This document shows positions 52,534 through 61,098 of a DNA stretch of 64,000 bases, in pieces. The stretch comes from Akkermansia biwaensis (GTDB lineage: Bacteria; Verrucomicrobiota; Verrucomicrobiia; Verrucomicrobiales; Akkermansiaceae), in the NCBI RefSeq assembly GCF_026072915.1, contig NZ_AP025943.1, forward strand, positions 1,860,001 through 1,924,000. The letters run 5' to 3'. Every line of letters starts with the position of its first letter. The first letter of the stretch is position 1. The notes beneath the pieces were generated by a model. The model saw only the letters and a program-made list of their open reading frames with translations, was not told the origin of the DNA and did no database searches. A program made the position numbers and the translations under genes.

Positions 52534-53757
52534 TTAATGGTTGGTGGTTGGATTCCGGGATGCCTGATTCAGTGCGCTACGACGCCTGATGCAGAGCCTG
52601 CACAAGGGACGGGCATGAGATTGTCGTAAACGCCGTGCGGCATCGTCAGGAGCCTCCCGGAAGCGAATCCCGCAGTCTGTACAGATGTTAGGTATCATCT
52701 GCTCCATCAGATTGCGGGGCGGACAGGAACGGTCATGCAGAAGATCCCGGTACATGGGATGGTTCCTTCTGCCTCCCGGTTCCATATCCCTGAGGTATTG
52801 ATGGAAACAACGCGTCAGATACCCCGGGGAGACGCGTGGACGCAAATCGCGACGCTGGACACAGGTAAGATTGTGACCGAGAGCGTCGCGGAGTTTGCGG
52901 GGGAGATATGACCAGACATAGCGCCCGGGCGTATCGGGCGGGTAGAATCCCGCCGGAGGCTTGTACGAAGCAAACGAGTACGGCAGTATGCCCTTTCCGG
53001 CGGCTTCCCGCATGTCTCCTTCTCCTCCTTGCCGGGCAAAGGGAGACAGGCCGAGAGCCAATGTCATGAAGAGCAGGACGGACAGAGCGTAGGCATCGTG
53101 GCTGCGGGCACGGAGGAAGTCTCCGTAGTTACCTCTAAGTTCCGGTGCCCGGAACCGTTCCGTGCCGACGGAACAGGGATAGTCCTCGATCTGAAAACTG
53201 GCGGCATCCACCCAGCAGATGGAGCCATCAGGAGAAACCAGCACATTGCCGGGATGCAGATCGCCCAGGACGACACCGCAACGGTGCAGAGCATGGACTG
53301 ATTCCGACAGGTTCAGGCATAGCCTGGTCAGATCGTAACGGGTCCATGAGGGGAACTGTTTCTTCAGCAGTTCCGCATGAAACGCGAACGCCCCGAGCGG
53401 AACACCGTCCGCCCGGGGCATCAGTATGCCAACAAAGCGCCGCAGTTCGTCGTACAGAATCTCACGCGGCCACGCCACGTACGGAGAACGAATGGGGCGG
53501 GAACACATCAGCCGAAGCTTCTGCTCGCGCCAACACATCCGTTGGTTCGGATAGTAGAGCTTGGCAACGAGTGGCGATCCTAATGCCGAATGGGCAACAA
53601 AGACCGATCCTTCACCGCCTTCCGCAATGTATTGTCCGAGAATGATTCGCTTCCTTCTGTCTGAGAACAGAACATCTCCGGTCGAGTACTTCCCGCCATT
53701 TCCGCAAAGTGTTTCATCCTGCCGCCTTACCTGATGGGAAAGAGTGTAGATGGACAT
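52534..53757 (-). CDS. Divergent protein kinase with C-terminal zinc ribbon, partner of the vWA protein
   Basis: A 407-residue protein. Kinase-like domain with Gly loop YIAEGGEGSVFVA, ATP lysine LVAKLYY, catalytic LGDLHPGNVLV (GDxxxxN replaces HRDxxxxN), WVDAASFQI (Asp kept, DFG not) and GTERFRAPEL. This is the pattern of kinases paired with TerY-type vWA proteins. Residues about 345-400 hold a zinc ribbon (CTDCGIRF and PLCRLC). It was probably regulated by, or acts on, the vWA partner. A palindromic operator lies just before its start. Confidence 0.87.
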   Translation of the reverse strand: MSIYTLSHQVRRQDETLCGNGGKYSTGDVLFSDRRKRIILGQYIAEGGEGSVFVAHSALGSPLVAKLYYPNQRMCWREQKLRLMCSRPIRSPYVAWPREILYDELRRFVGILMPRADGVPLGAFAFHAELLKKQFPSWTRYDLTRLCLNLSESVHALHRCGVVLGDLHPGNVLVSPDGSICWVDAASFQIEDYPCSVGTERFRAPELRGNYGDFLRARSHDAYALSVLLFMTLALGLSPFARQGGEGDMREAAGKGILPYSFASYKPPAGFYPPDTPGRYVWSYLPRKLRDALGHNLTCVQRRDLRPRVSPGYLTRCFHQYLRDMEPGGRRNHPMYRDLLHDRSCPPRNLMEQMIPNICTDCGIRFREAPDDAARRLRQSHARPLCRLCIRRRSALNQASRNPTTNH

Positions 53758-53765
53758 AAATTAAC

Positions 53766-53783
53766 ACAATATACTAATATTGT
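53766..53783 (-). promoter_or_regulatory. Palindromic operator/promoter of the kinase-vWA pair
   Basis: ACAATAT-ACTA-ATATTGT, a perfect 7-bp inverted repeat 9 bases before the kinase start. On the minus strand it includes TACAAT, a possible -10 element, so a repressor here would block transcription. Confidence 0.5.
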
Positions 53784-54111
53784 ATCAATTATATATAACG
53801 CGCAGGATTTCCGTTTTACAAAGCGGTCAATTGGGCCGTCTATTGTGTGATCCGTATGACAGAAATACCTTGTCAAATAAGGCTAAAAACACTCTCAAAG
53901 TGTACACTCTTTGTACACAGATTGGGGTCGTTTCATGAAATTGACCACTTCTCTATCAACAACAATAACCCTCTTCAAGTTGTTCACTTAAAGAGTGTTA
54001 TTGTTGGCGTACATGAAAGAATTCGAATCTGTTCGCCTTACGGCGCCAGAGTTTACTTGGTAGATTTCCGAATTGACCCTATCTGCGATATGAAGCTGCA
54101 GGGGAAACGAA
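53784..54111. other. Intergenic region rich in inverted repeats
   Basis: About 330 bases between two minus-strand operons. GTGTACA-CTCTT-TGTACAC (53900-53918) and CAACAATAAC/GTTATTGTTG (53960-53969, 53997-54006, extendable by CTCTT/AAGAG) are two separate hairpins. A weak plus-strand ORF (53847-54140) overlaps the lipase 3' end and is not believed. The hairpins could belong to a small RNA or to the leader of the kinase operon. Confidence 0.45.
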
Positions 54112-55161
54112 TTAAAGAGTATCGCCGAACGCTTCTCTGAAATTTGTTTTCACAGGAGCCTTGATTCCTCCCGGTTTTGGTTGGGCAATCTGGTTGTTGG
54201 ATGGTGGGGCATAAGTACCTGTATGTTGGGCAATCATATTCTTCAATGTCTTATTCACAGAATGCTGTGAAGCAGCACTCAGTAATGAAAAATCCGGAGT
54301 CCATGTGTCGTCAGATTGTCGGGTAAAATGGCCGCGAACAAGGATGCCTCTCCCCACAAGACGAGAATCAAGCATAATGGTTTGAGCGATATCAGCTTCA
54401 TGTACGATATCCACAAGGCGTTTTTCAGGAATAATTCCGATTTTACCGGGAAGGCCAATGGGATTGACTGTATAGCCTTTGAGTCTGGAGGAAGATATGT
54501 GTCTTAGCACATATTGAACAGTGGCTCCTCCCAGGGAATGCCCGACAAGGACAAAATGGTGTTTGGGGTATTTTCCCAAAAGTTCGCGAGTAACTCGTAA
54601 GGCTACAGTAAAGCGCCCCATGTGTTCCAGCTTCTCATCAGAAAAAATCATTTGCCCATCGTCAAGGGCGTCGGCAAGAGTCATGCTGCCTCTGAAGAGA
54701 ATATAGACCGTATTCTCTATTTCAAGGTTACCGGGATTGGGGGAATTCAGAGAACTATTCGCCCTAGCCATCAAGGCATAGGTCAACCCTCCATCGTTCA
54801 GGTTCGGTTTTTCCAGAAGGAAATATCCCTTGTCTTGCAGACGAATTAAGTCATTGCCCCAGGCATTCGTATCCAGATAGACAAAGGAAGCCATTTCCGT
54901 CATATCGATCAATTCCTGCCGCTCCTTGTAAGGAAGAGTATGAAAGAGGGTCATGGAGTTCCAGGGAGATTTGTCTACCACTTCCTGTTCAAAAAGTTTG
55001 ATAAAAACTCCAAAGACGATCAACATCATAGGAATGTACAGAAAAAATGCGACAAACGGTCCGAAGATCTTTGATATGATCTGGTAAGGCAGTTTTAAGA
55101 GCGTGAATGCGGTTGACCCGAAAAATTTGATTAATCGGGCAAATACAGCAAAAATACCCAT
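54112..55161 (-). CDS. Membrane-anchored class-3 lipase
   Basis: A 349-residue alpha/beta hydrolase. Two N-terminal hydrophobic stretches (AVFARLIKFFGSTAFTLLKL, FGPFVAFFLYIPMMLIVFG) anchor it. The lipase_3 domain shows ILFRGSMTLADALDDGQM (oxyanion region), nucleophile elbow HFVLVGHSLGGATVQYVL with the catalytic Ser, the Asp-containing DIVHEADIAQ and a late His (GHFTRQ). Likely acts on phospholipid at the membrane. In this operon it is the best effector candidate. The ATG at 55161 is preferred over a TTG at 55170. Nine bases after the coiled-coil gene. Confidence 0.85.
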   Translation of the reverse strand: MGIFAVFARLIKFFGSTAFTLLKLPYQIISKIFGPFVAFFLYIPMMLIVFGVFIKLFEQEVVDKSPWNSMTLFHTLPYKERQELIDMTEMASFVYLDTNAWGNDLIRLQDKGYFLLEKPNLNDGGLTYALMARANSSLNSPNPGNLEIENTVYILFRGSMTLADALDDGQMIFSDEKLEHMGRFTVALRVTRELLGKYPKHHFVLVGHSLGGATVQYVLRHISSSRLKGYTVNPIGLPGKIGIIPEKRLVDIVHEADIAQTIMLDSRLVGRGILVRGHFTRQSDDTWTPDFSLLSAASQHSVNKTLKNMIAQHTGTYAPPSNNQIAQPKPGGIKAPVKTNFREAFGDTL

Positions 55162-55170
55162 AGCGTTCAA

Positions 55171-55707
55171 TTATCTACTTCGTCCCTCTTGTTCCCGGCT
55201 AAGTTCCTTCTTTTCGAAACGTTCCTGCTTTTCTTCACAAAAGCGATCTTGTTGAAACCGTTCACGTTCCTTTTGGCGTTCCTTCTCAGCTTCCTCATGT
55301 TGTCTGGCTCTCTCTTTTTCACGGCATTCCTCCTGCCACTGACGATATTGCTCTTCCTTTGCCTCCTGAGTCTTACGTTGTTCCTCCTCCCATCTCTGTT
55401 GTTCCGTGTGGTCGTCTTCCCGGCCCTGGTTCATTTCCTTTCGATTTTCTATGCTCTCTTGCCGGGCTTTTTGCTCCATGGCTTTGGCACGATCCAGTTC
55501 CATTTGAGCTTCGTGTTCCTCCTGTTTGGCCTTTTCCACCTCATTATTCAGTTCTTCAAGCTTTTTCTGATGTTCTTCGAGGCGTTCGTTGAAGGGACGT
55601 CCATCATCCGGAAAATTATCCTGATGTGCATTGCGTTCAGATTCGAGATTTTTGCGTTTTTCTTCGCATTCACGTAAACGATCTTCTGCCTGTTCTCTCA
55701 TTTTCAT
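55171..55707 (-). CDS. Highly charged coiled-coil protein
   Basis: A 178-residue protein made almost entirely of Glu, Arg, Lys and Gln heptads (EEHQKKLEELNNEVEKAKQE, EKERQKERERFQQDRFCEEK), predicted as one long coiled coil. No TM or catalytic motif. It sits between the coupling-type ATPase and the lipase (9-base gaps on both sides) and may be an adaptor bridging them. Low-complexity composition makes any homology claim unsafe. Confidence 0.7.
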   Translation of the reverse strand: MKMREQAEDRLRECEEKRKNLESERNAHQDNFPDDGRPFNERLEEHQKKLEELNNEVEKAKQEEHEAQMELDRAKAMEQKARQESIENRKEMNQGREDDHTEQQRWEEEQRKTQEAKEEQYRQWQEECREKERARQHEEAEKERQKERERFQQDRFCEEKQERFEKKELSREQEGRSR

Positions 55708-55716
55708 GGCGTCTGT

Positions 55717-57372
55717 TTATTTTCTTGTGAGATTGTTGCTAAAATAGGGGTTGGAGGAAGCTTTTCCAGAGAACATGTGATCGCTGTAATAAGTAAGGCG
55801 TTCCGCCAGAATGGGAGGAATACCCTGGACGAAAGTGAGCACAGCTTCGCGATTCAGGCGACGAACTTCGTCCGGATTGAGAAGGTTTCGTGTAATTTCC
55901 GAAAAGGATTCGCTTTCACTCTTATTTTTGACAAATTCCGTAAACTTGCCGCTTTGACTGTGAGAAACAGATTTGCTGGTTATGGTGGCCGCCCCCAGCA
56001 TTTCGGAGATGTACTTGGCCGTTTCGTGATCGTTAATACCGAAAAACTGCTGAATCTTGGCATTTGCCAGAAAGGTAGGCCAGTCGTGTTCATACAGGGC
56101 TTTAAGCTGGGAAAGATCCTGCCATACCATCCAGATGCTCATGCCGTATCCGGCCAGCAGACTCACCGCCTGCTTCATCATGGGCAAAGAACCCAGCTGG
56201 GCCATTTCGTCCAGCATGAAGAGCACAGGACATCCGTCTGCCGGTTTCCGGCTGCTCCTGGTCATGGCGGACATGGCCATCGTGATCCACAGACGGATAA
56301 GGCGCGAGTAGCGTACCAGATACTGCGGAGGAATAATCATATAAATGGAAACTCCGCCTATGCTTTTGAGATCGGCCAGATCGTACGTTCCAATACCACC
56401 ATCATTCATATCCCCCAGAGATTTGCAGGCCAGCCCCGAGTCCAGGAATTCCGTGTGCTTGAGGGCATTGGATATGATGCTCTTTAATTCTTCATTACCG
56501 GTAGAGAGAATTTCATTACCCGCACGACTCAGCAACCCTCCTACAGCAACCTTGTCCTGACACATGGAATCCAGAATGAAATTCCCAATGACGTGGAAAG
56601 GTTGAGCCAGTAACTCCCGTACTTCGGACAGATGACGCAAGCGGTGCGGGCCTTTACCGCAGATAACAGCAAGAATAAGTCCTCTGAGCAGGGTGCGAGC
56701 CTTGTCATCCCAGTGCGGATCCTTGGCGCCGGCATCGCGCACAATCATGGCATCGGCAATATTGGCGGCGATATCGCCCAATTCCGGATTTTGGGTGAGA
56801 TAGGTAGACGTTGGTTTCCGATAGTCGACAAGGCTGTCAAGCGGGTTAATGCTGTCCGTTTCTTCCGTCATCACATGGAAAGGATCCAGACAAATGATTT
56901 CCTGACGGAACATTTTGCGGCGGAAGTCAGCCGTAATGGCGTAATTTTCCCCTTTCGGGTCAATGACCAGCACAGAGCCGGGATAGTGCAACAGATTCGG
57001 AACTACCAGACCTACGCCTTTGCCGGAACGCGTGGGGGCTACTGTAATGATATGACCATCTCCTGACCAACCCAAAAGCTGATTTTCATGTCCATTGCTG
57101 ATCAGGCTGAACAAACCGGACATCAGTGACCCCATGGAAGCCTCATAGCCCTGACGTATGCCGGATACCAGTTTTTCAGGATTGACCAAACGTCCCAGCA
57201 CCATACAACGATTGGCTGGTTCCCGTTCCACAAAGTCCCGTCGAATTCGGCTGTTGATAAAACAATCCGGCGAGTGTTGGAAATTGGGGAAAGTAAACAG
57301 GCCTTCCTCTGCCAAATCGTGGGCGCTCGCCCATCGGGCACTCCCGTAACAGTCTGTATTTTTATTGGCCAT
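55717..57372 (-). CDS. VirD4/TraG-like coupling-type ATPase without membrane segments
   Basis: A 551-residue member of the type IV coupling protein family. It has HIITVAPTRSGKGVGLVVPN (Walker A), VLVIDPKGENYAITADFRRK, ICLDPFHV and CPVLFMLDEMAQLGSLPMMK (Walker B), plus the C-terminal IWMVWQDLSQLKALYEHDW and FGINDHETAKYISEMLG. True VirD4/TraG proteins start with two TM helices; here the protein starts MANKNTDCYGSARWASAHDL, the usual post-membrane block, so it is soluble or peripheral. No relaxase or VirB genes are seen in the window. It may have been recruited to a non-conjugative role with the chaperones and GTPase upstream. Confidence 0.88.
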   Translation of the reverse strand: MANKNTDCYGSARWASAHDLAEEGLFTFPNFQHSPDCFINSRIRRDFVEREPANRCMVLGRLVNPEKLVSGIRQGYEASMGSLMSGLFSLISNGHENQLLGWSGDGHIITVAPTRSGKGVGLVVPNLLHYPGSVLVIDPKGENYAITADFRRKMFRQEIICLDPFHVMTEETDSINPLDSLVDYRKPTSTYLTQNPELGDIAANIADAMIVRDAGAKDPHWDDKARTLLRGLILAVICGKGPHRLRHLSEVRELLAQPFHVIGNFILDSMCQDKVAVGGLLSRAGNEILSTGNEELKSIISNALKHTEFLDSGLACKSLGDMNDGGIGTYDLADLKSIGGVSIYMIIPPQYLVRYSRLIRLWITMAMSAMTRSSRKPADGCPVLFMLDEMAQLGSLPMMKQAVSLLAGYGMSIWMVWQDLSQLKALYEHDWPTFLANAKIQQFFGINDHETAKYISEMLGAATITSKSVSHSQSGKFTEFVKNKSESESFSEITRNLLNPDEVRRLNREAVLTFVQGIPPILAERLTYYSDHMFSGKASSNPYFSNNLTRK

Positions 57373-57403
57373 ACATGTATTATTTGCTTTCCGTCACTCT
57401 CTT

Positions 57404-58342
57404 CTATGAAAGAATCCACAGAAGAGGATCTTCTACGCGCAAAGCCGGCTCCTTTGTGCTGATGCCGAAGAAAAGCTTTCGAGTGAATGCTTTGCAGGCT
57501 TCCATAATGTTCACATCAGCCGCTGCCACCCAACTTTCCATTTCACAACTCACCGTTTCCATTTCTTCCTGATCAAGCGAGCCCCGGTACGAACTATCGC
57601 GGCATACCAGACGTTCGGTTGTTTTCAGTCTCCAACGACCTGTGTAATTGATGTCCGGGCATGCTAATGCATCAAGTTTGGAAACGGCAACAGCCAGTGG
57701 TACTGCAGGACATGCACGCCCCAGCTTCAAGAGGAGACGATGGGGTTCCGTTCCGTTCAGAGGCGGCAAAACGATGTCGGTTGTTCCCAGTTCATTCCGC
57801 AGCGCTTCAACCTGCAAAGGATCCACAAGACAAACAATACCCGAAAGTGCTGTCATGAGGGCGGGAGAAAGCTTTTCTTCTGTGACTTCGGCAAATACGA
57901 TCAGGCGTCCCTTGTCTGACTTTCCTTTACGAATCAGATACATGGAATTTTTGCTTGAGCCAGCATCTTGTTCCATAATCGTCCAGCCACATATCTCACT
58001 AAGCTTGCGAAGTTGATTGACCACAACGCGGATATAACTGCTTTTTCCTGAACCGGCTGTACCGGTAATGGCTATGATGAGCGGCTTGCCCTCTCTGTTA
58101 GCCGATATGCCCCCCTTACAAATCGGGCACGCACGGAATGACAGGATACGGTCGCAGATCTTGCAGGTACTTTTGTTATTTCTGGTGCATGAAATGCTTG
58201 AAGGCGTACCGCCAATTCCCAGATTTTGCAAAACGGAAGGGGCGGGAGGAGGCAATTTATCTCCGCAAGAAGGTTTGAAAAACAACAACTCCTTGTCGTT
58301 GATTTGCTTGTAACAATGTGGGCAATATAATTCGCCAGCCAT
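57404..58342 (-). CDS. Zinc-ribbon P-loop GTPase-like protein
   Basis: A 312-residue protein. Residues 1-80 carry Cys pairs of a double zinc ribbon (YCPHCYKQ, KICDRILSFRACPICKGG). A P-loop NTPase follows, with GTAGSGKSSYIRVV (Walker A, about 94-105) and AVSKLDALA, a variant of the NKxD guanine-specificity motif. The body between has switch-like strands (RLIVFAEVTEEKLSPALMTA, VCLVDPLQVEALRNELG). This layout fits the double-zinc-ribbon TRAFAC-type GTPases found in bacterial conflict operons. Starts 4 bases after the stop of the 900-residue gene. GTP rather than ATP use is inferred. Confidence 0.75.
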   Translation of the reverse strand: MAGELYCPHCYKQINDKELLFFKPSCGDKLPPPAPSVLQNLGIGGTPSSISCTRNNKSTCKICDRILSFRACPICKGGISANREGKPLIIAITGTAGSGKSSYIRVVVNQLRKLSEICGWTIMEQDAGSSKNSMYLIRKGKSDKGRLIVFAEVTEEKLSPALMTALSGIVCLVDPLQVEALRNELGTTDIVLPPLNGTEPHRLLLKLGRACPAVPLAVAVSKLDALACPDINYTGRWRLKTTERLVCRDSSYRGSLDQEEMETVSCEMESWVAAADVNIMEACKAFTRKLFFGISTKEPALRVEDPLLWILS

Positions 58343-58346
58343 ATGT

Positions 58347-61049
58347 TTATTCCATGGAAAGAGATTTGCGATTGAAAATCAAATCGTAGTGAGAGTCTCC
58401 AGATACAAAGGGCATGAAGCAATTACCAGCTGCAACCATGTTATCCGGAATAGGGACTGATACCCGGGATTGTCCGGAGGCCTCAACTGCCAGAGCTTTC
58501 TTCCCATCCTGTCTGGAAAGAGGAAATACGCGACGAGCGCACCGTATCTCCATGGCAGGAATGCCTTTTTTGCTTTTTACTTCAAATACCCACCCTTGAC
58601 CACGTTTAGCTATTCGGCAGTTCACCCTGTTCCCTCCGCCCGGAGCGGGAGAATACACGTTGCGCGGGGCAGACCAGCTTGAAGAGGACATACTCCCCAC
58701 TTGCATGAAAACGGAAAAATAATAATCCTTGTCTTCCATGACGGGAATAATGAGCTCATGTGCCTGTTCGAAGCCGTTGCGTTTGCAAGTACGTATCTCA
58801 TTGACATTCAAATCATCCGGATTCTCCGCGAATGATTTGTTTCCATAGGCCACGGTCACTTCGCTGCAGCCTTCCGGCCAGGTCCATTGGAGGTATATTC
58901 GGCCTGGATTTCTGCGCAGGCGAAGATTTTGCAATCCGCCGTGCCGACCTGTGCATATGAGAGCGGTATCGCCCTTGATTACCAGAGGAATGAGGAACTT
59001 TCCGCAGAGATTGATTTCGCGAAGTATGGTAACCTGGGCACCCTTGTCGGTTTCTCCGACTGTTTTGAAACGATTGGCTGTTACTATGCTGCCTGGGGCA
59101 ATCGGCATTTTGTCGGAGATCATCCAGCGCACTTCATCAGCGCCGGAAGGCAGTTCCCAATGAATATGGATATCCGTTCCCAAACATTTGTAATTCCACT
59201 GGTCAGGCTCCAGTATCGGCGGGGGAAGTTGAGGCGTGCCGGAAGCACGGGCGGTTAATTCATGTCCGCTGCCACGCAATACCAGCAGATATCCGTACTG
59301 CCGGCCATTGGTCAATCCGGTATCATGAAAACTGTTACTGCCTCCATCGACCGGCAGGCGTGTGCCATCATTGATGGATTCAGGTTCTCCCCCTTCTTTT
59401 CGGATGAGAGCGGCAGACCATCCTGCCGGTAATGCGCACCATGTGAGCCGGGCTCTGCCATCCCCCATGGAAACATGAAAATCCGCCTCCGGCAGCACCA
59501 TGCCCTTGCCGCCCGCGAGGCCCTTCAGAATGCGCTTGTTCACTACGGCAAAAACGGCATAGCCATATTCCACGCCAGGTTTTGCCAGCTTGTCCGTACA
59601 AGGGGAGGCCGCGCTGCCGCCAAGCGCTTCCCCATCATCCGGACCAACGGGAATCCCATTGCGTTTGCGACGCAGCATGTAATTGATCGGAGTACCGTTG
59701 GCATCCGGCAGGCGGTCAAGTTCATTTCCTTGATGGCGAGCCTTGATCCAGACGATTTCCAGCGCTTTTCCTGATGCCCGCACACTCTTGATGGACGGAG
59801 GTTCCAGCGTATCCAGCAATTTGACTGTTTTGGCTTTTCCCAGTTCATCCAGAAGCTTGCGGGCCGGCACATAATCCGGGAAGGAACGCAGAATCCCTTG
59901 TATTTCTTTCTGAGCCGTATCCAGTTCTTTACTGCTTCCCCTGAGACTATTCCCGCATTTTTCCAGACTTTCATACACTTTCCGGGCAGCATCAAAGCGG
60001 GTACCGCAATGACATTTCGAGCTTGATGCCTGAATGAACTTTCCGCATTTCGGGCACATGATACGAAATAATTCACCGCATTGAGAACATCGGCTGCTGT
60101 TGGCTTCATTTCTGGACTTGCACTTCGGGCACTCCGTGAATTGTTCCTGCCACGGGAAAGGAACCTTGTCCTTGCCCTGACAGCACCGGCGGTATACCAG
60201 CCACTGCGCGTCTGTGGAATCCAGCCCCTCGGCGCATAGGGTATCGTATAACCTGGTGTAGTATATGGGTGATATGGTACCGGGTGAACCCTCCACATAG
60301 TTTGGAAAGGCAGCAAACACACGTTCGCAAATTTCCTGCCCCCGCCATGCGTAATCGTAACGTTTCTTTGATTCTTCGTTCTTGAAGTATTTGGCGCCAA
60401 TAGTCGTAATCTCTACCTTAATGGTATTGACCGGATTATTGGCGGATCCGCCCTTGTTGGGTTCTCTACTCTTATCCGAATTGATTTTGAGCAGTTGCTC
60501 GGGCGAAAGAGAATTCTTGCAATTCAGATACTCATAAATACTGGCTTTTCCCGCAGCTTCCAGGCAACATTTCAATTTCTGAATATCGCGAGACGCAGAA
60601 ATCAGGTATACGGGATGGCCATTTGCCGGTTGGGGAGGGACACTGAGAGCTTTACATGATTTGTCAACCGCCTGACTGCTGATGACAATGCCCTGTTCAT
60701 CGGCAAGAGAGGAAACCGAATCTATTTCCAGCTGTACATTATTGCAGATGTTCCGGAAGATTGCCCTGGAAATCTGACCGTCGACAGCGGCGTTTTGCAG
60801 GAAATTTCTGACTCGTTTTTGTTCATTCTTCAGGGCTTCCTCTGCCTGCTTTTGAAGAGATTGAGGATTTGAAAGAGCCTTTTCCATCTCGGGAACGGCT
60901 TCCATCCATGTCTTCCTCAAAACATCATCCTGAGGGGCGCTGCTCCACTCGGCAGTGCATTGCTTGAGCCTGGCCAATGCGTTGTCAACATTGGTCTCCA
61001 GAGGATCGAGGGATAAATTCAGGATTTCAAAGTAATTTCTTTTTTTCAT
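58347..61049 (-). CDS. 900-residue zinc-ribbon and beta-sandwich protein with J-like N-terminus
   Basis: N-terminal KKRNYFEILNLSLDPLETNV resembles the start of a J domain, but the HPD tripeptide is missing; a helical region to about 110 follows. Residues about 300-360 hold three zinc-binding pairs (FTECPKCKSRNEANSSRCSQ, IMCPKCGKFIQ, KCHCGTRF). From about 415 to the end the protein is all beta, with several FN3-like repeats (PPSIKSVRASGKALEIVWIK, GLTNGRQYGYLLVLRGSGHE, NLRLRRNPGRIYLQWTWPEG). Encoded between Hsp70 and GTPase genes, it looks like a scaffold linking chaperone to target. Partial similarity to described families only. Confidence 0.7.
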   Translation of the reverse strand: MKKRNYFEILNLSLDPLETNVDNALARLKQCTAEWSSAPQDDVLRKTWMEAVPEMEKALSNPQSLQKQAEEALKNEQKRVRNFLQNAAVDGQISRAIFRNICNNVQLEIDSVSSLADEQGIVISSQAVDKSCKALSVPPQPANGHPVYLISASRDIQKLKCCLEAAGKASIYEYLNCKNSLSPEQLLKINSDKSREPNKGGSANNPVNTIKVEITTIGAKYFKNEESKKRYDYAWRGQEICERVFAAFPNYVEGSPGTISPIYYTRLYDTLCAEGLDSTDAQWLVYRRCCQGKDKVPFPWQEQFTECPKCKSRNEANSSRCSQCGELFRIMCPKCGKFIQASSSKCHCGTRFDAARKVYESLEKCGNSLRGSSKELDTAQKEIQGILRSFPDYVPARKLLDELGKAKTVKLLDTLEPPSIKSVRASGKALEIVWIKARHQGNELDRLPDANGTPINYMLRRKRNGIPVGPDDGEALGGSAASPCTDKLAKPGVEYGYAVFAVVNKRILKGLAGGKGMVLPEADFHVSMGDGRARLTWCALPAGWSAALIRKEGGEPESINDGTRLPVDGGSNSFHDTGLTNGRQYGYLLVLRGSGHELTARASGTPQLPPPILEPDQWNYKCLGTDIHIHWELPSGADEVRWMISDKMPIAPGSIVTANRFKTVGETDKGAQVTILREINLCGKFLIPLVIKGDTALICTGRHGGLQNLRLRRNPGRIYLQWTWPEGCSEVTVAYGNKSFAENPDDLNVNEIRTCKRNGFEQAHELIIPVMEDKDYYFSVFMQVGSMSSSSWSAPRNVYSPAPGGGNRVNCRIAKRGQGWVFEVKSKKGIPAMEIRCARRVFPLSRQDGKKALAVEASGQSRVSVPIPDNMVAAGNCFMPFVSGDSHYDLIFNRKSLSME

Positions 61050-61098
61050 ACCCGTTTCAACAGAAAATAAAGTGAGTGGGAAACTCTCAAGAGAGAAG

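Noticed and set aside
53847-54140. 97-codon plus-strand frame
   Set aside because: No ribosome-binding site or domain, spans hairpins and overlaps the lipase 3' end; kept only as unlikely.
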